Below, one piece after another: positions 26,675-35,867 of a stretch of 64,000 nt of DNA (positions within the stretch are counted from its first letter, which is position 1; each line of letters starts with the position of its first letter). The stretch lies in NCBI RefSeq assembly GCF_002909235.1, contig NZ_PHQQ01000009.1, positions 92,646-156,645 of the forward strand. The letters are read 5' to 3'. Under the pieces are notes generated by a model. It searched no databases and was not told the origin of the DNA. It saw only the letters and a list, made by a program, of their open reading frames with translations. Both the position numbers and the translations under genes were made by a program. Source of the DNA: Arenibacter catalasegens (GTDB lineage Bacteria > Bacteroidota > Bacteroidia > Flavobacteriales > Flavobacteriaceae).

Positions 26675-26699
26675 AAAAGAGGCCTAATTAGACCTCTTT
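26671..26699 (-). terminator. intrinsic terminator of the upstream DUF4870-like gene
   Basis: Arms AAAGAGG and CCTCTTT around CTAATTAG with one mismatch (26676-26699), followed on the minus strand by seven Ts. It separates the two paralogous genes into different transcripts. Confidence 0.8.
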
Positions 26700-26719
26700 A
26701 AATGTTTTTATAATAATTT

Positions 26720-27037
26720 TTATTCTCCAATAGTGCCTATGATGGGCAATTTTTCCGCTTTACCATTATTGGCATTTATTGCGCCCATTATGGCCAAAAT
26801 CCATGGCGCCCATTGCAAAATTCTCAGGAAACCCATTCCCATTAAAGTTGCAATAATTCCAAGGACAATAGACAGGGCAATTGCCAATATCCAGACCCTT
26901 AAGGATTGGCCAATATGGAATTTCACAAATTCATTTTTTTTATCATTGTTCACGATAAAAGCAATCAGTAGACCAATTACGGTTATGTAACTGATTATTG
27001 CCATCGTTTTTCCTTCACTTATAGTTTTCTGGTCCAT
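26720..27037 (-). CDS. DUF4870/Tic20-like small membrane protein, paralogue
   Basis: 105 residues with three hydrophobic helices (about 13-29, 48-72, 75-90). It shares SEGKTMAIISYITVIGLLIA, KNEFVKFHIGQS and the C-terminal PIIGxxG with the gene at 26311, so the two arose by tandem duplication. It ends at its own terminator. Function unknown; members of this group are often small inner-membrane proteins of unclear role. Confidence 0.75.
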   Translation of the reverse strand: MDQKTISEGKTMAIISYITVIGLLIAFIVNNDKKNEFVKFHIGQSLRVWILAIALSIVLGIIATLMGMGFLRILQWAPWILAIMGAINANNGKAEKLPIIGTIGE

Positions 27038-27061
27038 CTTATATATTTTATTACCCTAAAT

Positions 27062-28315
27062 TTAGTTAATTATTTTGTTGTTGGAAATAATACCGTACAC
27101 CTTTCCCTTAAGTTTGCTTCCCAAAAAGCAGCTATTTTTGGAATTGGAAATTATATCTTGCTCTTCAAAAGTATATTCTGGGTCCGGATCGAATAAAGTA
27201 AGACTAGCAACTTCACCAACTTTCAGGCTTGGTGTCTTAATTTTATACCTTTCCCTTCCTTTGGTCAATAAGGCAATGGTGGTTTCTAGGTCAAAAATTT
27301 GACTTAACATTCCAAAAGCGCTTTCCAAGCCAATGGTACCATCGGAGGCGTTGTCAAATTCCACTCTTTTGTGTTCAATATCCATGGGTCTATGGTCCGT
27401 AGTAACAAAATCTATAGTACCGTCCTTTAAGCCTTTGATCAAAGCCTTGGAGTCCGATTTGGTTCTAAGTGGTGGCATCAATTTAAAATGGGAATCAAAT
27501 TCCACCAAAGTCTCATCGGTAAAACACAAGTTGTGTATTGCCACACTGCAAGTAATATCCAACCCCTTCTTCTTGGCCTCAGCAATTAGTTTTACCGCAT
27601 TGGCGGTAGAAATAGTTGGAATATGCATTTTTTCTCCTGTGTATTCCAATATAAAAAGATCTCTCACAATATTGAGTTCTTCGGCCAGATTGGGTATCCC
27701 CTTTAGCCCTAACTTTGTAGAAACCTCCCCCTCATTTACAATACCTTTTCCGGCAATCTGCAAATCCATAGGGAAAGAATGTACAAGTCCATCAAAATTA
27801 TGGGCATATTGTAGTGCAACTTTTAATAGGTTTGAATTTTTTAAGGGTAATTTGTAATCATAAAACCCAACGGCACCGGCACTCTGCATATCAAAAAGTT
27901 CCGCCAAACATTCACCTTCAGATTTTACCGTCAATGTTCCCAATGCGTGTAAAGTTGTAGCGCTATGTTTAGATGCATTCTTTAAAAAAACAATATCGGA
28001 GCTACTATCCGGGAGGGGGTTGGTATTGGGGTTTAAGACAATATCGGTAAAGCCACTCTTGGCTGCTGTTAAAAGGCCATTTTCAATGGTTTCCCTTTCT
28101 TCATAGCCAGGTTCCCCAAAACTTACACTGGAATCAAACCATCCAATGGATATATGTAAATTTTTGAAACTGAGGACTTTCGTTTTGCCTTGAACATCCA
28201 AATTCACTGCAATATTTTCAATCACTCCGTTCTTAATAAAAATATCCCGCTTTTTTAAGTGAAGATCCTTGTTGCCTGGATCTACTATTTTGGCAGATTT
28301 TAAGAGTATGTTCAT
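27062..28315 (-). CDS. dihydroorotase-like protein, metal site degenerate (probable pseudo-dihydroorotase)
   Basis: 417 residues of the amidohydrolase fold, clearly related to class I dihydroorotase: FGEPGYEERETI (about 66-77), NPNTNPLPDS (about 95-104), DIVLN, TTDHRPMDIEHKR (about 304-316) and the C-terminal composite domain. The metal-binding HxH is absent: where active enzymes have GxxDxHVHLREPG the sequence reads GWFDSSVSFGEPG, and the later carboxylated-lysine/histidine region has LVHSFPMD and MHIPTIST. TTDHRP keeps the catalytic aspartate. Active-site loss in this pattern is known for non-catalytic dihydroorotases that pair with aspartate transcarbamoylase. Its ATG overlaps the stop of the BatA-like gene by 4 bp. 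Confidence 0.8.
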   Translation of the reverse strand: MNILLKSAKIVDPGNKDLHLKKRDIFIKNGVIENIAVNLDVQGKTKVLSFKNLHISIGWFDSSVSFGEPGYEERETIENGLLTAAKSGFTDIVLNPNTNPLPDSSSDIVFLKNASKHSATTLHALGTLTVKSEGECLAELFDMQSAGAVGFYDYKLPLKNSNLLKVALQYAHNFDGLVHSFPMDLQIAGKGIVNEGEVSTKLGLKGIPNLAEELNIVRDLFILEYTGEKMHIPTISTANAVKLIAEAKKKGLDITCSVAIHNLCFTDETLVEFDSHFKLMPPLRTKSDSKALIKGLKDGTIDFVTTDHRPMDIEHKRVEFDNASDGTIGLESAFGMLSQIFDLETTIALLTKGRERYKIKTPSLKVGEVASLTLFDPDPEYTFEEQDIISNSKNSCFLGSKLKGKVYGIISNNKIIN

Positions 28316-30234
28316 TTTAAAAATTTTTGTATAAGAACTTCAGCAAATATAAAAGCCAATGCTAAAATAACAAACCATTTCCAAAGCTCGATTATGCTGT
28401 TGTCTTTTTCTATATTTTCGAATAAAGTTGCGACATTGTTATTTAAACTATAACCGTTGCCTTGATTTAGATCCAGATAATTTAACTGACTTTCCGCTCT
28501 GGAAAAATTAAAACTCATGTTTCTAATGGTCTTATCTTGGTCTTTAATTTGAAATATCCCTGCTGTTACAGGGTAATTATCAAAAGTTATGGTTGTTTTA
28601 TTGGTGAAGGATTGTTGGAAAGGGATAAATTCATCATTTTCATTGGACACTTTTAAAATCCGATCTTTTGTAAGATTAATAGCTATATCAACCATGGTTT
28701 TATTACCTATTATTTCATAAATTCTGGGAAATTGAAGGCTACCCATTCCCATATTGTAAAATGTGGGGACTATTAAAGGAGAATTGATGAAGTTGGAATT
28801 GTCCTGGGAGATAGAGGCCGTAAATATATATATCCCGTCTCCGCCTACTAAAAATGGATTGCCACTCTGATAGGAGAGGATCTTAGGCATGTTCGATTTA
28901 ATTGTATAGAAGGCCTTTATGGAGGGGTACTGGAAATTAGTAACCTCATTCTCGAACACATTTGAAAATAAAGGATTGGAAAAGGCTATCCCACTAATTT
29001 TTCGTTCTTCCACAACGGTAGAAATCAACGAGGTATTGGACAAACTATTTAGAAATGTATTGTAATTAGGGATATCTACTTCTCTACTTGGAATAACAAC
29101 CAAACTTCCGCCGGCCTTCTTGAAGGCTGTTAAAGCATTTTGCAAGGCCAGGGGCAGAGTATCTAGTTCATTGATTATAATGAGGTTTTGCGAGTCCAAT
29201 AGACTGTAATTCAAAGAATTTAAACTAAAATTGGAATATCGGAAACCCTCGCCATTGAAAATACGACTCAAGTAATTACTATTGTCATTACCAATGGATA
29301 ATACCTTGATTTTCTCCTGCGTATTTATGTTAAAGTAAAGTTGATTATCATAATTAAGCCCTGTGTCTGAGATAAGGATTTTCCCGTTAATGACCTCTTT
29401 GGCAGGGATAGTAAATATGACCTCACCTTTTTTATTCTCACCGAATGTAGCAGATGTTTTCGCAATCAATCTTTCTCCATTATATAGCGAAACTGGAACG
29501 TTATCTATTTTTTTATTAATGGACAGGATACTTTTTAGTTCTACATTTTCCGAAGAAACAGTGCTTATAAATACGGTGTCAATTGAAACGTTTACAAGAG
29601 GATCAGCCAAGGTTTGTACAAAATGTTTTTTTATGTTGGGCAATGAATCTTGGGCAGGTGAATAAATATTTTTCTGAAAATCTGAAATCAGGACTAGGTC
29701 ATTTAGTGCGGTTTCATTGTCCGTGAACAATGTTTTAGCTTTTAAATAGATTTCATCCAACTGTAGTTGATTGTTGGAATAGGGGAGGGTTAGCAAATCG
29801 TTTTTTATATCTTTTATGCGTACATCCTTGAAAACTTTGTCATTGGTAAAAAGGCTAAAAGTATTTTCTTCAGGAACCGATTTTAATATCTCCTGAATTG
29901 TGTTTTCCAATAAAGTGCCGGTTCCGGTATTTGCCTGCATACTCAGGGAATTATCAAGATAAACCACTATTTGCTGCCTCTTCATGGCTGATTTTCCTGG
30001 AATAAATGGTTGGGTAAAGGCAACGATTAACAAACTTAGGATTAAAAGGCGGGTACATAATAGGAGCCATTTTTTCAGGGTATTGCTCTTCCTGGATTCC
30101 GCAACTACCTTTTTCAAGATCTTCACATTGGTGAACGGCGTCTTCTTAAATCTACGAAGTTGAAAAAGGTGAATGAAAATAGGAATAAGTAGAAGAAAAA
30201 GGGCCCAAAGGAGTTCCGGATGTTTAAACAGCAT
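28312..30234 (-). CDS. BatA-domain / von Willebrand A-like membrane protein
   Basis: 640 residues. The N-terminus (about 1-85) has the BatA domain: FKHPELLWALFLLLIPIFIHL, then FKKTPFTNVKILK, a second helix (about 57-78) and a vWA-like start IVVYLDNSLSMQA (about 87-99), whose DxSxS is a partial MIDAS. A large periplasmic part follows, with a region resembling a glutamine-amidotransferase-like fold (about 320-380: ALTAFKKAGGSLVVIPSRE). A final helix lies at about 617-636. Such proteins are common in Bacteroidota, function unclear. It is transcribed with, and overlaps by 4 bp (ATGA), the dihydroorotase-like gene. -7 element TATATTTG on the minus strand, 30259-30252. Confidence 0.8.
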   Translation of the reverse strand: MLFKHPELLWALFLLLIPIFIHLFQLRRFKKTPFTNVKILKKVVAESRKSNTLKKWLLLCTRLLILSLLIVAFTQPFIPGKSAMKRQQIVVYLDNSLSMQANTGTGTLLENTIQEILKSVPEENTFSLFTNDKVFKDVRIKDIKNDLLTLPYSNNQLQLDEIYLKAKTLFTDNETALNDLVLISDFQKNIYSPAQDSLPNIKKHFVQTLADPLVNVSIDTVFISTVSSENVELKSILSINKKIDNVPVSLYNGERLIAKTSATFGENKKGEVIFTIPAKEVINGKILISDTGLNYDNQLYFNINTQEKIKVLSIGNDNSNYLSRIFNGEGFRYSNFSLNSLNYSLLDSQNLIIINELDTLPLALQNALTAFKKAGGSLVVIPSREVDIPNYNTFLNSLSNTSLISTVVEERKISGIAFSNPLFSNVFENEVTNFQYPSIKAFYTIKSNMPKILSYQSGNPFLVGGDGIYIFTASISQDNSNFINSPLIVPTFYNMGMGSLQFPRIYEIIGNKTMVDIAINLTKDRILKVSNENDEFIPFQQSFTNKTTITFDNYPVTAGIFQIKDQDKTIRNMSFNFSRAESQLNYLDLNQGNGYSLNNNVATLFENIEKDNSIIELWKWFVILALAFIFAEVLIQKFLK

Positions 30235-30251
30235 TCCTAAATTTAATTTTT

Positions 30252-30259
30252 CAAATATA
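30252..30259 (-). promoter_or_regulatory. candidate -7 promoter element of the BatA-like/dihydroorotase-like operon
   Basis: TATATTTG on the minus strand matches TAnnTTTG and lies 17 bp before the ATG at 30234. No -33 match was found at the usual spacing. Confidence 0.4.
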
Positions 30260-30362
30260 AGAAAAGAAATTCGAGGCGGTCTTAATTTTATTGACGATCT
30301 AAAGGCTAATTAAGCTCTTGGCGAAAGTCTTGATGTTTTATGGCAAGGCGTTAATATTTATG

Positions 30363-31370
30363 TCAACAAAAAAAGAAATAATCTTGGACCGGTTTCTTTC
30401 CTTTTGCCAATAAATACTCACTTATAAATTCTTGAGCCTCCTTATTGGCCACAGTAATTATGATTTGAGGGTGTTGCAGTTTGTTTACTTCTAAATAGTG
30501 AGCCATTTTTTTTTCATAGATGTCCAAACCAATTTTATTGGAGTTATTACATACCCAGGTAAAATCTATGTTGTGTTCAATAAGGTTTTTGGCTAATTTT
30601 TTCCCCTTGTTTCCTGCTCCCCAAAGTACGAGCGGTCTTTGATCATCATAGTCGAGTTTTAGAAAATAGGAGCGTTTAATATCCAAGAAATAATTTTGAG
30701 CGTAGTGTTCACTGGTTCTGGATGTTCTATAACTATAATCGCGCCAGTGGTGCAGTACTTCATTACACGGAATACATTTTAGACCTTGTTCATAAAAGCG
30801 AAAAGCAAGGTCATAATCCTCCGGATAACGATCGGATAAAAAAGCTCCAGCCCTTTCCAAATCGCTTTTATATACCATCCAACATGGAGAGGGTATTACG
30901 CATTCTTTATAGATTTCCGAATAATTTGTTCCTTGTTCAGTTAAGCCATTTAACCATTTTTCATAGTTAAGATAGCCACCGCCAAGTCCTTCATTGGAAA
31001 AGTATTTCACTTTTCCAAGGGCCACATGTCCTAACCCATGGTTTTCCAGTGCCTTAACCATGGTTGCCAGTTTATCTTCAGTCATTAAGTCATCGGAATC
31101 CATCCTGGTTATAAAGGAGCCCTTAGAGCGGGAATAAGCCGTTCTTAACGCTTCTATAATACCTTTTCCTTCATTTTGCAGTACTTTAATTCTGGAATCT
31201 TTTTTAGCAAAAGAAAGCATAGTATTAAGGCTATCGTCCGAAGATGAATCATTTACCGCTAGAATTTCCCAGTCGTCATAAGTTTGGTCGATGATAGACT
31301 GAATACAGTCCGGTAAAAATATTTCGGTGTCCTTAAAAGGGATAAGAATACTGACACTTCTTTCTTTCAT
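30363..31370 (-). CDS. glycosyltransferase family 2 with C-terminal nucleotide-binding-like domain
   Basis: 335 residues. The GT-A domain (about 1-225) opens SVSILIPFKDTEIFL, has AVNDSSSDDS (about 39-48) and the metal-binding RMDSDD (about 93-98), plus the acceptor-region motif YPEDYDLAFRFYEQG (about 180-194), as in inverting GT2 enzymes. The C-terminal part (about 245-335) begins RPLVLWGAGNKGKKLAKNLIE, a glycine-rich nucleotide-binding motif of Rossmann type seen in methyltransferase or sugar-modifying accessory domains, not in ordinary GT2 enzymes. The protein is therefore a two-domain fusion. No membrane segment. It is a single gene with no terminator seen. Confidence 0.82.
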   Translation of the reverse strand: MKERSVSILIPFKDTEIFLPDCIQSIIDQTYDDWEILAVNDSSSDDSLNTMLSFAKKDSRIKVLQNEGKGIIEALRTAYSRSKGSFITRMDSDDLMTEDKLATMVKALENHGLGHVALGKVKYFSNEGLGGGYLNYEKWLNGLTEQGTNYSEIYKECVIPSPCWMVYKSDLERAGAFLSDRYPEDYDLAFRFYEQGLKCIPCNEVLHHWRDYSYRTSRTSEHYAQNYFLDIKRSYFLKLDYDDQRPLVLWGAGNKGKKLAKNLIEHNIDFTWVCNNSNKIGLDIYEKKMAHYLEVNKLQHPQIIITVANKEAQEFISEYLLAKGKKPVQDYFFFC

Positions 31371-31477
31371 GCGCCTAAATTAGAATTTTATTTCTCCATT
31401 GATGCATCCAGCGAGCAGCGATTGAATGAAGTATTGAAAATTTGAGGCTTATTTTAAATGATATGTAGCTGTAAAAG

Positions 31478-32578
31478 CTAATTTGAATTTTGACTGGTGT
31501 TCTCCAACTCTTTTATGGTGGCCAACATGGCCCTAAGGCAGGCTTCTTGGTTACCGGGATTTATTTCTTTAGCTTTTTGGGAATGGTAGCTTTTAATAAA
31601 TTCACTGGCTGATGACCAAACCGTATGCATAGTGCCCAAAAGGTGTTCCTTTATTTCGGGAGTAGCATTTTTTTTAAAATTATACATCATTTTAACCTGT
31701 TCCACGGCAACTTCGGGTTTCCTCCAAGGGCAAGCAATAACATCCAGTCCCTTTAAAGCAAACATGGCAGGTGTTGGTAAGGCCCTTTCGTAATGCCAGT
31801 CACATACTACCACAGATTTATCAATAAGATCTACTGCCCTGGCGGTATTGTTCATACTGGCTTCCCACATCCCAATACCAGAGGTTGTTGCATCTATTAA
31901 TCGATCTCCCCAAATCCAAAGCCGTTTGTTTGTTTGCGCTAAATGCCTACTAATTTTATTAACCTCATTGGCGAACAAGGTAGCGGGGTCTTTACCTTGG
32001 CAACGAGGACATTTCTCATCGGCTATGTAGAATACCTCATCCATTCCTGCGTGAAAGGCGTTGGCTTCAAAAACACCCACAATTTCATCTACTAGGTCGA
32101 ATACCACATCATGTACCTCAGGATGCAATGGACAATAACTTTTGCAGTATAGGCCATCGGCATTTGGCCATTCGTATTTTTTTGGAATTACAACATGGGG
32201 TGTTTCGTCAAATTGCGGGTAAACTTCCAGAAGTTTATTGGTTTTATCTGCCCAACTCTGATGGCCCAACAAATTTACCTGGGGGATTAAATTTATGTAG
32301 TGTTTTTGGGCAACCGTTACCAATTGCTTTATTTGTGCTTTTGATAAGGGATTATCGCCCCTTAATTCAGGCCTAGATTCATAGGCGTAATTAAAATCCA
32401 CCCTAAGTACTAAGGTGTTGATGCCATTGGGCCCTAATTCCTCATCTATAAACTTAACAAAATCCGCTACCCCATCGGTATTTGGAGCAGCTATACAAAG
32501 GCCTTTCACTTCAAAAATGCTTTGTGCATTACCTATTATGGTCGTTAGGGCCAGCAGCAGTGGAAGTAGTTTGCACAT
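31478..32578 (-). CDS. secreted GH20-like glycoside hydrolase
   Basis: 366 residues with a signal peptide (about 1-18, LLPLLLALTTIIGNAQS). The rest is a TIM-barrel related to the catalytic domain of family 20 hexosaminidases: INTLVLRVDFNYAYESRPEL, IPQVNLLGHQSWA (about 100-112), and FHAGMDEVFYIADEKCPRC with the adjacent Asp-Glu pair (about 178-179) that in GH20 polarises the substrate acetamido group and acts as acid. LWIWGDRL (about 218-225) fits the next strand. It lacks the N-terminal GH20b domain, so it is shorter than typical beta-hexosaminidases. Likely acts on N-acetylhexosaminides or another glycan in the periplasm. It follows an SGNH hydrolase gene by 24 bp, probably one operon. Confidence 0.75.
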   Translation of the reverse strand: MCKLLPLLLALTTIIGNAQSIFEVKGLCIAAPNTDGVADFVKFIDEELGPNGINTLVLRVDFNYAYESRPELRGDNPLSKAQIKQLVTVAQKHYINLIPQVNLLGHQSWADKTNKLLEVYPQFDETPHVVIPKKYEWPNADGLYCKSYCPLHPEVHDVVFDLVDEIVGVFEANAFHAGMDEVFYIADEKCPRCQGKDPATLFANEVNKISRHLAQTNKRLWIWGDRLIDATTSGIGMWEASMNNTARAVDLIDKSVVVCDWHYERALPTPAMFALKGLDVIACPWRKPEVAVEQVKMMYNFKKNATPEIKEHLLGTMHTVWSSASEFIKSYHSQKAKEINPGNQEACLRAMLATIKELENTSQNSN

Positions 32579-32602
32579 AATTTTTAATGTTTAAGACAGA
32601 AT

Positions 32603-33295
32603 TTAATTTTGATGTAGGGCTTGGTTTATGGCAGCTTCGACCATGGGTTCCATGACCGCATATCCTGCCGCGGTTGGATGTACTTCGTCTTTGGCATATT
32701 TTTTAGGAAGCCCGTTGCGGTCATCGGCCATAGCCGTAAAATAATCTAAATAAATATGGCCGTTAGCTTCTGAATATTCTTTTAATAGGCTGTTTAATGC
32801 GGGTATTTTTTCATTAGGTTTTAGTCCTGGTCTCCAGGGATAATCATAAGCGGGGAGTACTGAGGAGATAATAACTTTAATGCCATTGGCCGTTGCCAGT
32901 TCGGCCATAGATTTCATATTGTCCACTATCATTTTCAAGGTAGCGGGTCCAGTGTTGCCGGCAATATCATTGGTGCCAGCCAAAATAACCACTACTTTTG
33001 GTTTTAAGTCGATTACATCCGGTCTAAATCGCAACAGCATTTGAGGTGTCGTCTGCCCCCCTATGCCCCTGTTAATATAGGGCTTATCTTTAAAGAATTC
33101 CGGTCTGGTGTTTATCCAACCTATGGTAATGGAATTGCCCATAAATACAACACGATTTTCGTTTGCAGTTGGCATCCCTACCTTAGTGTTATCTTCTGCA
33201 AAGCGTTCTAGATTTGGCCAATCCTGAGAAAAACTATTGTTCATGGTAAAAACGGTCAGTAGAAAGAGGGCAATGGATATTTTCATGGTTTTCAT
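32603..33295 (-). CDS. secreted SGNH/GDSL-family hydrolase
   Basis: 230 residues with a signal peptide (about 1-23, ending NNSFSQ). The four SGNH blocks are visible: MGNSITIGW (block I serine, about S54), NRGIGGQTT (block II glycine, about 74-82), AGTNDIAG (block III asparagine, about 106-113), and DEVHPTAAGY (block V aspartate and histidine, about 202-211). Such enzymes are esterases, often removing acetyl groups from glycans or acting as lipases. Beside a GH20-like gene a carbohydrate-esterase role is likely but inferred. Start chosen at the ATG giving the signal peptide (MKTMKI or MKI three codons later). Confidence 0.85.
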   Translation of the reverse strand: MKTMKISIALFLLTVFTMNNSFSQDWPNLERFAEDNTKVGMPTANENRVVFMGNSITIGWINTRPEFFKDKPYINRGIGGQTTPQMLLRFRPDVIDLKPKVVVILAGTNDIAGNTGPATLKMIVDNMKSMAELATANGIKVIISSVLPAYDYPWRPGLKPNEKIPALNSLLKEYSEANGHIYLDYFTAMADDRNGLPKKYAKDEVHPTAAGYAVMEPMVEAAINQALHQN

Positions 33296-33333
33296 ATTGG
33301 TAAAAGTGGTTAAAAAAAATATTAATACTTGGA

Positions 33334-35037
33334 CTAGTCTTGAATTTTTATTGATTTTTTTTCATTTGTAATCAATCGCGCTTTTCTCAATTTTATTTTT
33401 TGTTGAATATCTGTTGGATAGGCGGAATCGTCTTCAGCCTCAAAGATTCTGATATTTTGTAATTCATCTGGTTTTATTAAATCCTGTTGCCTGCAATTTA
33501 AAATGGTAGCCGCTGTCTGAACCCCGGAATAACTAGCACCTGCCACTCCATGTGATTGAATGCTGGCCCCGCACATGTATAGGTTTTCTATTTCGCTCTT
33601 TGCCCTAAACGCAAAGGGGCCTATCTGCCTAAAAGTCTTTTCTGTACCATATACACTTCCATTGGTGGAATTTATATAATATTTGTTTGTTATGGGTGTC
33701 CCCAATTCTTTATGAACAATATTTTTACTTATTCCTGGTAGGGCCAGTTCCAATGTATTGATCATTTTATGGGTCAATATTTCTTTGAATTTCATGTATT
33801 CCTTAGATCGCTTTTCGTTTTCCTTGTTAAATTGGGCGAAAGATTCGGGATTAATGTAAGTAATAACTTCTAGGGAATGATGTTTACCGTCATAGCTTGT
33901 GGGGTCCTTTAGCGTGGTACAGCTTATGAATATGCCAGGAAACACTTCGCCACTGGTAATATCCACATCTGTCATCTCCTCATATATCTTATCCATGTCC
34001 TTGTTATCCATCATCCATATATTTCCTGAGTCCATTCCTAATTTTCGAACATCTATGTCAACCGTTAGGAAAAGCATTAGGGAACTACAGGAATACTTTG
34101 TTTTATTCAGTTTTTTAAGAAGTTTAGCACTTAGGTTTTGTTCTTTCACTAATTTTAAATAGGTAACCCCTGGATCGGCATTGGAAATGATTCTGGAAGC
34201 GTAGATTTTCTCACCATTCTCCAGTTCTACTCCAATGGCTTTCTTTCTCTTTTCCCCCTCCAAAAGAATACTCTTAACTGCTGTGCCGGTACGTATTGTT
34301 CCACCATTCCTCTGTACGGTCTTTGTCATCGACTTTACAATGGCAGCTCCGCCGCCCATGGGGTAGTACCCCCCGCTAAAATAATGATCCATAACAGCAC
34401 AGTGCAAGGGGAAACTGGCCCTGTCAGGGGCTAAACCGTGGTCGCCCCATTGAATATTTAGCACTTTCTGCAGTAGTGGGTCTTTTATATGCCAGTTGAT
34501 GACTCGCTTTAGGCTGAACAATGCAAATTTTCCCATATGCTTTGTTCTAAAGGGGATGGTAATATTGTCCCAAAAACCGCTCATCTTCGGAATCAGCTGA
34601 ATTTGACGAGAAACATTTCTGACCAACTTTAAATAGTGATTTAAACGTTTTTTTTCCTTAGGAAACCTTTGTCCTAGAGAAGCGTTTAAATCATCGAAAT
34701 TTCCGGGCAGATCAATTCTTTCCTCTCCAATAAAACAACGCTCATAACCTTCTGGATTCATTCTAAAAAAAACCAAATCGTTAGCTACCCCCAAACCTTC
34801 ATATAAGGTCCTGGTTGATTCGCCTTCCCCTAGTAAGCCAATATAATGTACTCCTGGAGAAAAACGGTGACCGTTTAGGTAAAAGCTATGGCACCAGCCA
34901 CCAGGAACATCATGTTGCTCCAATACCAAAACCCGCTGTCCTGCTTTGGATAGGCAAATGGCTGCCGACAATCCACCTGCACCTGAACCGATAATGATGG
35001 TATCTATATCTTGAAGCGTTTTTTTTTTGATGTGCAT
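33334..35037 (-). CDS. FAD-dependent oxidoreductase, carotenoid isomerase / retinol saturase-like
   Basis: 567 residues of the phytoene-desaturase (CrtI)-like flavoprotein superfamily. The dinucleotide-binding motif is IIIGSGAGGLSAAICLSKAG followed by VLVLEQHDVPGGWCHSF (about 14-52). The C-terminal FAD-contact region is GAFAFRAKSEIENLYMCGASIQSHGVAGASYSG in equivalent form (about 490-525). PMGGGAAIVKSMTKTVQRNGG (about 227-247) is the substrate-domain hallmark. Its length and the PGGWCHSF motif resemble CrtISO/retinol saturases rather than bacterial CrtI. No other carotenoid gene is in the window. A small membrane protein gene lies 48 bp upstream on the same strand and is probably co-transcribed. 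Confidence 0.8.
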   Translation of the reverse strand: MHIKKKTLQDIDTIIIGSGAGGLSAAICLSKAGQRVLVLEQHDVPGGWCHSFYLNGHRFSPGVHYIGLLGEGESTRTLYEGLGVANDLVFFRMNPEGYERCFIGEERIDLPGNFDDLNASLGQRFPKEKKRLNHYLKLVRNVSRQIQLIPKMSGFWDNITIPFRTKHMGKFALFSLKRVINWHIKDPLLQKVLNIQWGDHGLAPDRASFPLHCAVMDHYFSGGYYPMGGGAAIVKSMTKTVQRNGGTIRTGTAVKSILLEGEKRKKAIGVELENGEKIYASRIISNADPGVTYLKLVKEQNLSAKLLKKLNKTKYSCSSLMLFLTVDIDVRKLGMDSGNIWMMDNKDMDKIYEEMTDVDITSGEVFPGIFISCTTLKDPTSYDGKHHSLEVITYINPESFAQFNKENEKRSKEYMKFKEILTHKMINTLELALPGISKNIVHKELGTPITNKYYINSTNGSVYGTEKTFRQIGPFAFRAKSEIENLYMCGASIQSHGVAGASYSGVQTAATILNCRQQDLIKPDELQNIRIFEAEDDSAYPTDIQQKIKLRKARLITNEKKSIKIQD

Positions 35038-35085
35038 TGAATAGGGATTAAGTATGTCTGGTTGTATTTTATGGGCAATATTATT

Positions 35086-35580
35086 CTATTCAGGCCCCCC
35101 GTTCTCTATTTGGAAATACTGCTGTTCTTCCAGACTGAGACTTAAATGGTCCATTACCTTTTTCTTTGTAGGCCTAAGCTTAAAAAGATAAAGAATTAAA
35201 AGTACGGAAATCACCAGATAAAAGATGTTTTTGTGCAGCATGAAAGCAATAGTACTTAAAAATGCAGCACCTTCCAAGATAGCAAAACGTATAACGGAGG
35301 CTTTTTGGTACAGCATTAATCTTTCCATTAATGAATTGCTTTTTAGTATGCTGGCCAATTGTTTATTGAATAAGTAATTGCTTCCAAAGTAAGCTATAAT
35401 AGCAACAATGGGTACTAGGTAAATAAACACATTTTCCCCAGCTTTAAATCCAAGTATAAGGCCATCGCTCATGACAAAAATGACGATTGTAAATAATAAA
35501 ATACCAAAAGTTAATCCGGCATGGATGATAGAAAGCGAAAAAAGATAGCTTTTGGGGGTTAAGGTTTTGGAATTGGTCAT
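35086..35580 (-). CDS. four-helix inner-membrane protein of unknown function
   Basis: 164 residues with four hydrophobic helices (about 12-34, 48-66, 92-112, 118-136) and a short charged C-terminal tail. The sequence SIIHAGLTFGILLFTIVIFV followed by a loop, then YLVPIVAIIAYFGSNYLFN, resembles a family common in Flavobacteriaceae with no known function. It is 48 bp upstream of the FAD-dependent oxidoreductase gene and likely in its operon, which may mean a role with that enzyme, but nothing in the sequence proves it. Confidence 0.65.
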   Translation of the reverse strand: MTNSKTLTPKSYLFSLSIIHAGLTFGILLFTIVIFVMSDGLILGFKAGENVFIYLVPIVAIIAYFGSNYLFNKQLASILKSNSLMERLMLYQKASVIRFAILEGAAFLSTIAFMLHKNIFYLVISVLLILYLFKLRPTKKKVMDHLSLSLEEQQYFQIENGGPE

Positions 35581-35867
35581 AAAATACTTTTACATATAGT
35601 TGTGCTTGGCAATGATATCTAAATGATTTGGTGTTAACCAAAGCATTTGCTTATAAAGGTAAAAAACCTTTCTGTTTTCGTGCAAGGAAGTTATGCCAAA
35701 AAGAATTGTAAATCTAGGCAAGGTCTCTCATTGGCAGGTAATTTAAATCTAATGAATATAACCATTTCACCTAATCTGACCACTAATTTTATAAGCAAGT
35801 CTTTTTGTTTATTTTTATGTCACATAAAATGGATAAATTATAATTTTAGGACCTCAAAGGTTAAGAA

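Noticed and set aside
31478..33295. Possible polysaccharide-utilisation locus formed by the GH20-like and SGNH genes
   Set aside because: No SusC/SusD pair, regulator or other glycosidases are adjacent; the TonB receptor in the window is 26 kb away and lacks SusD.
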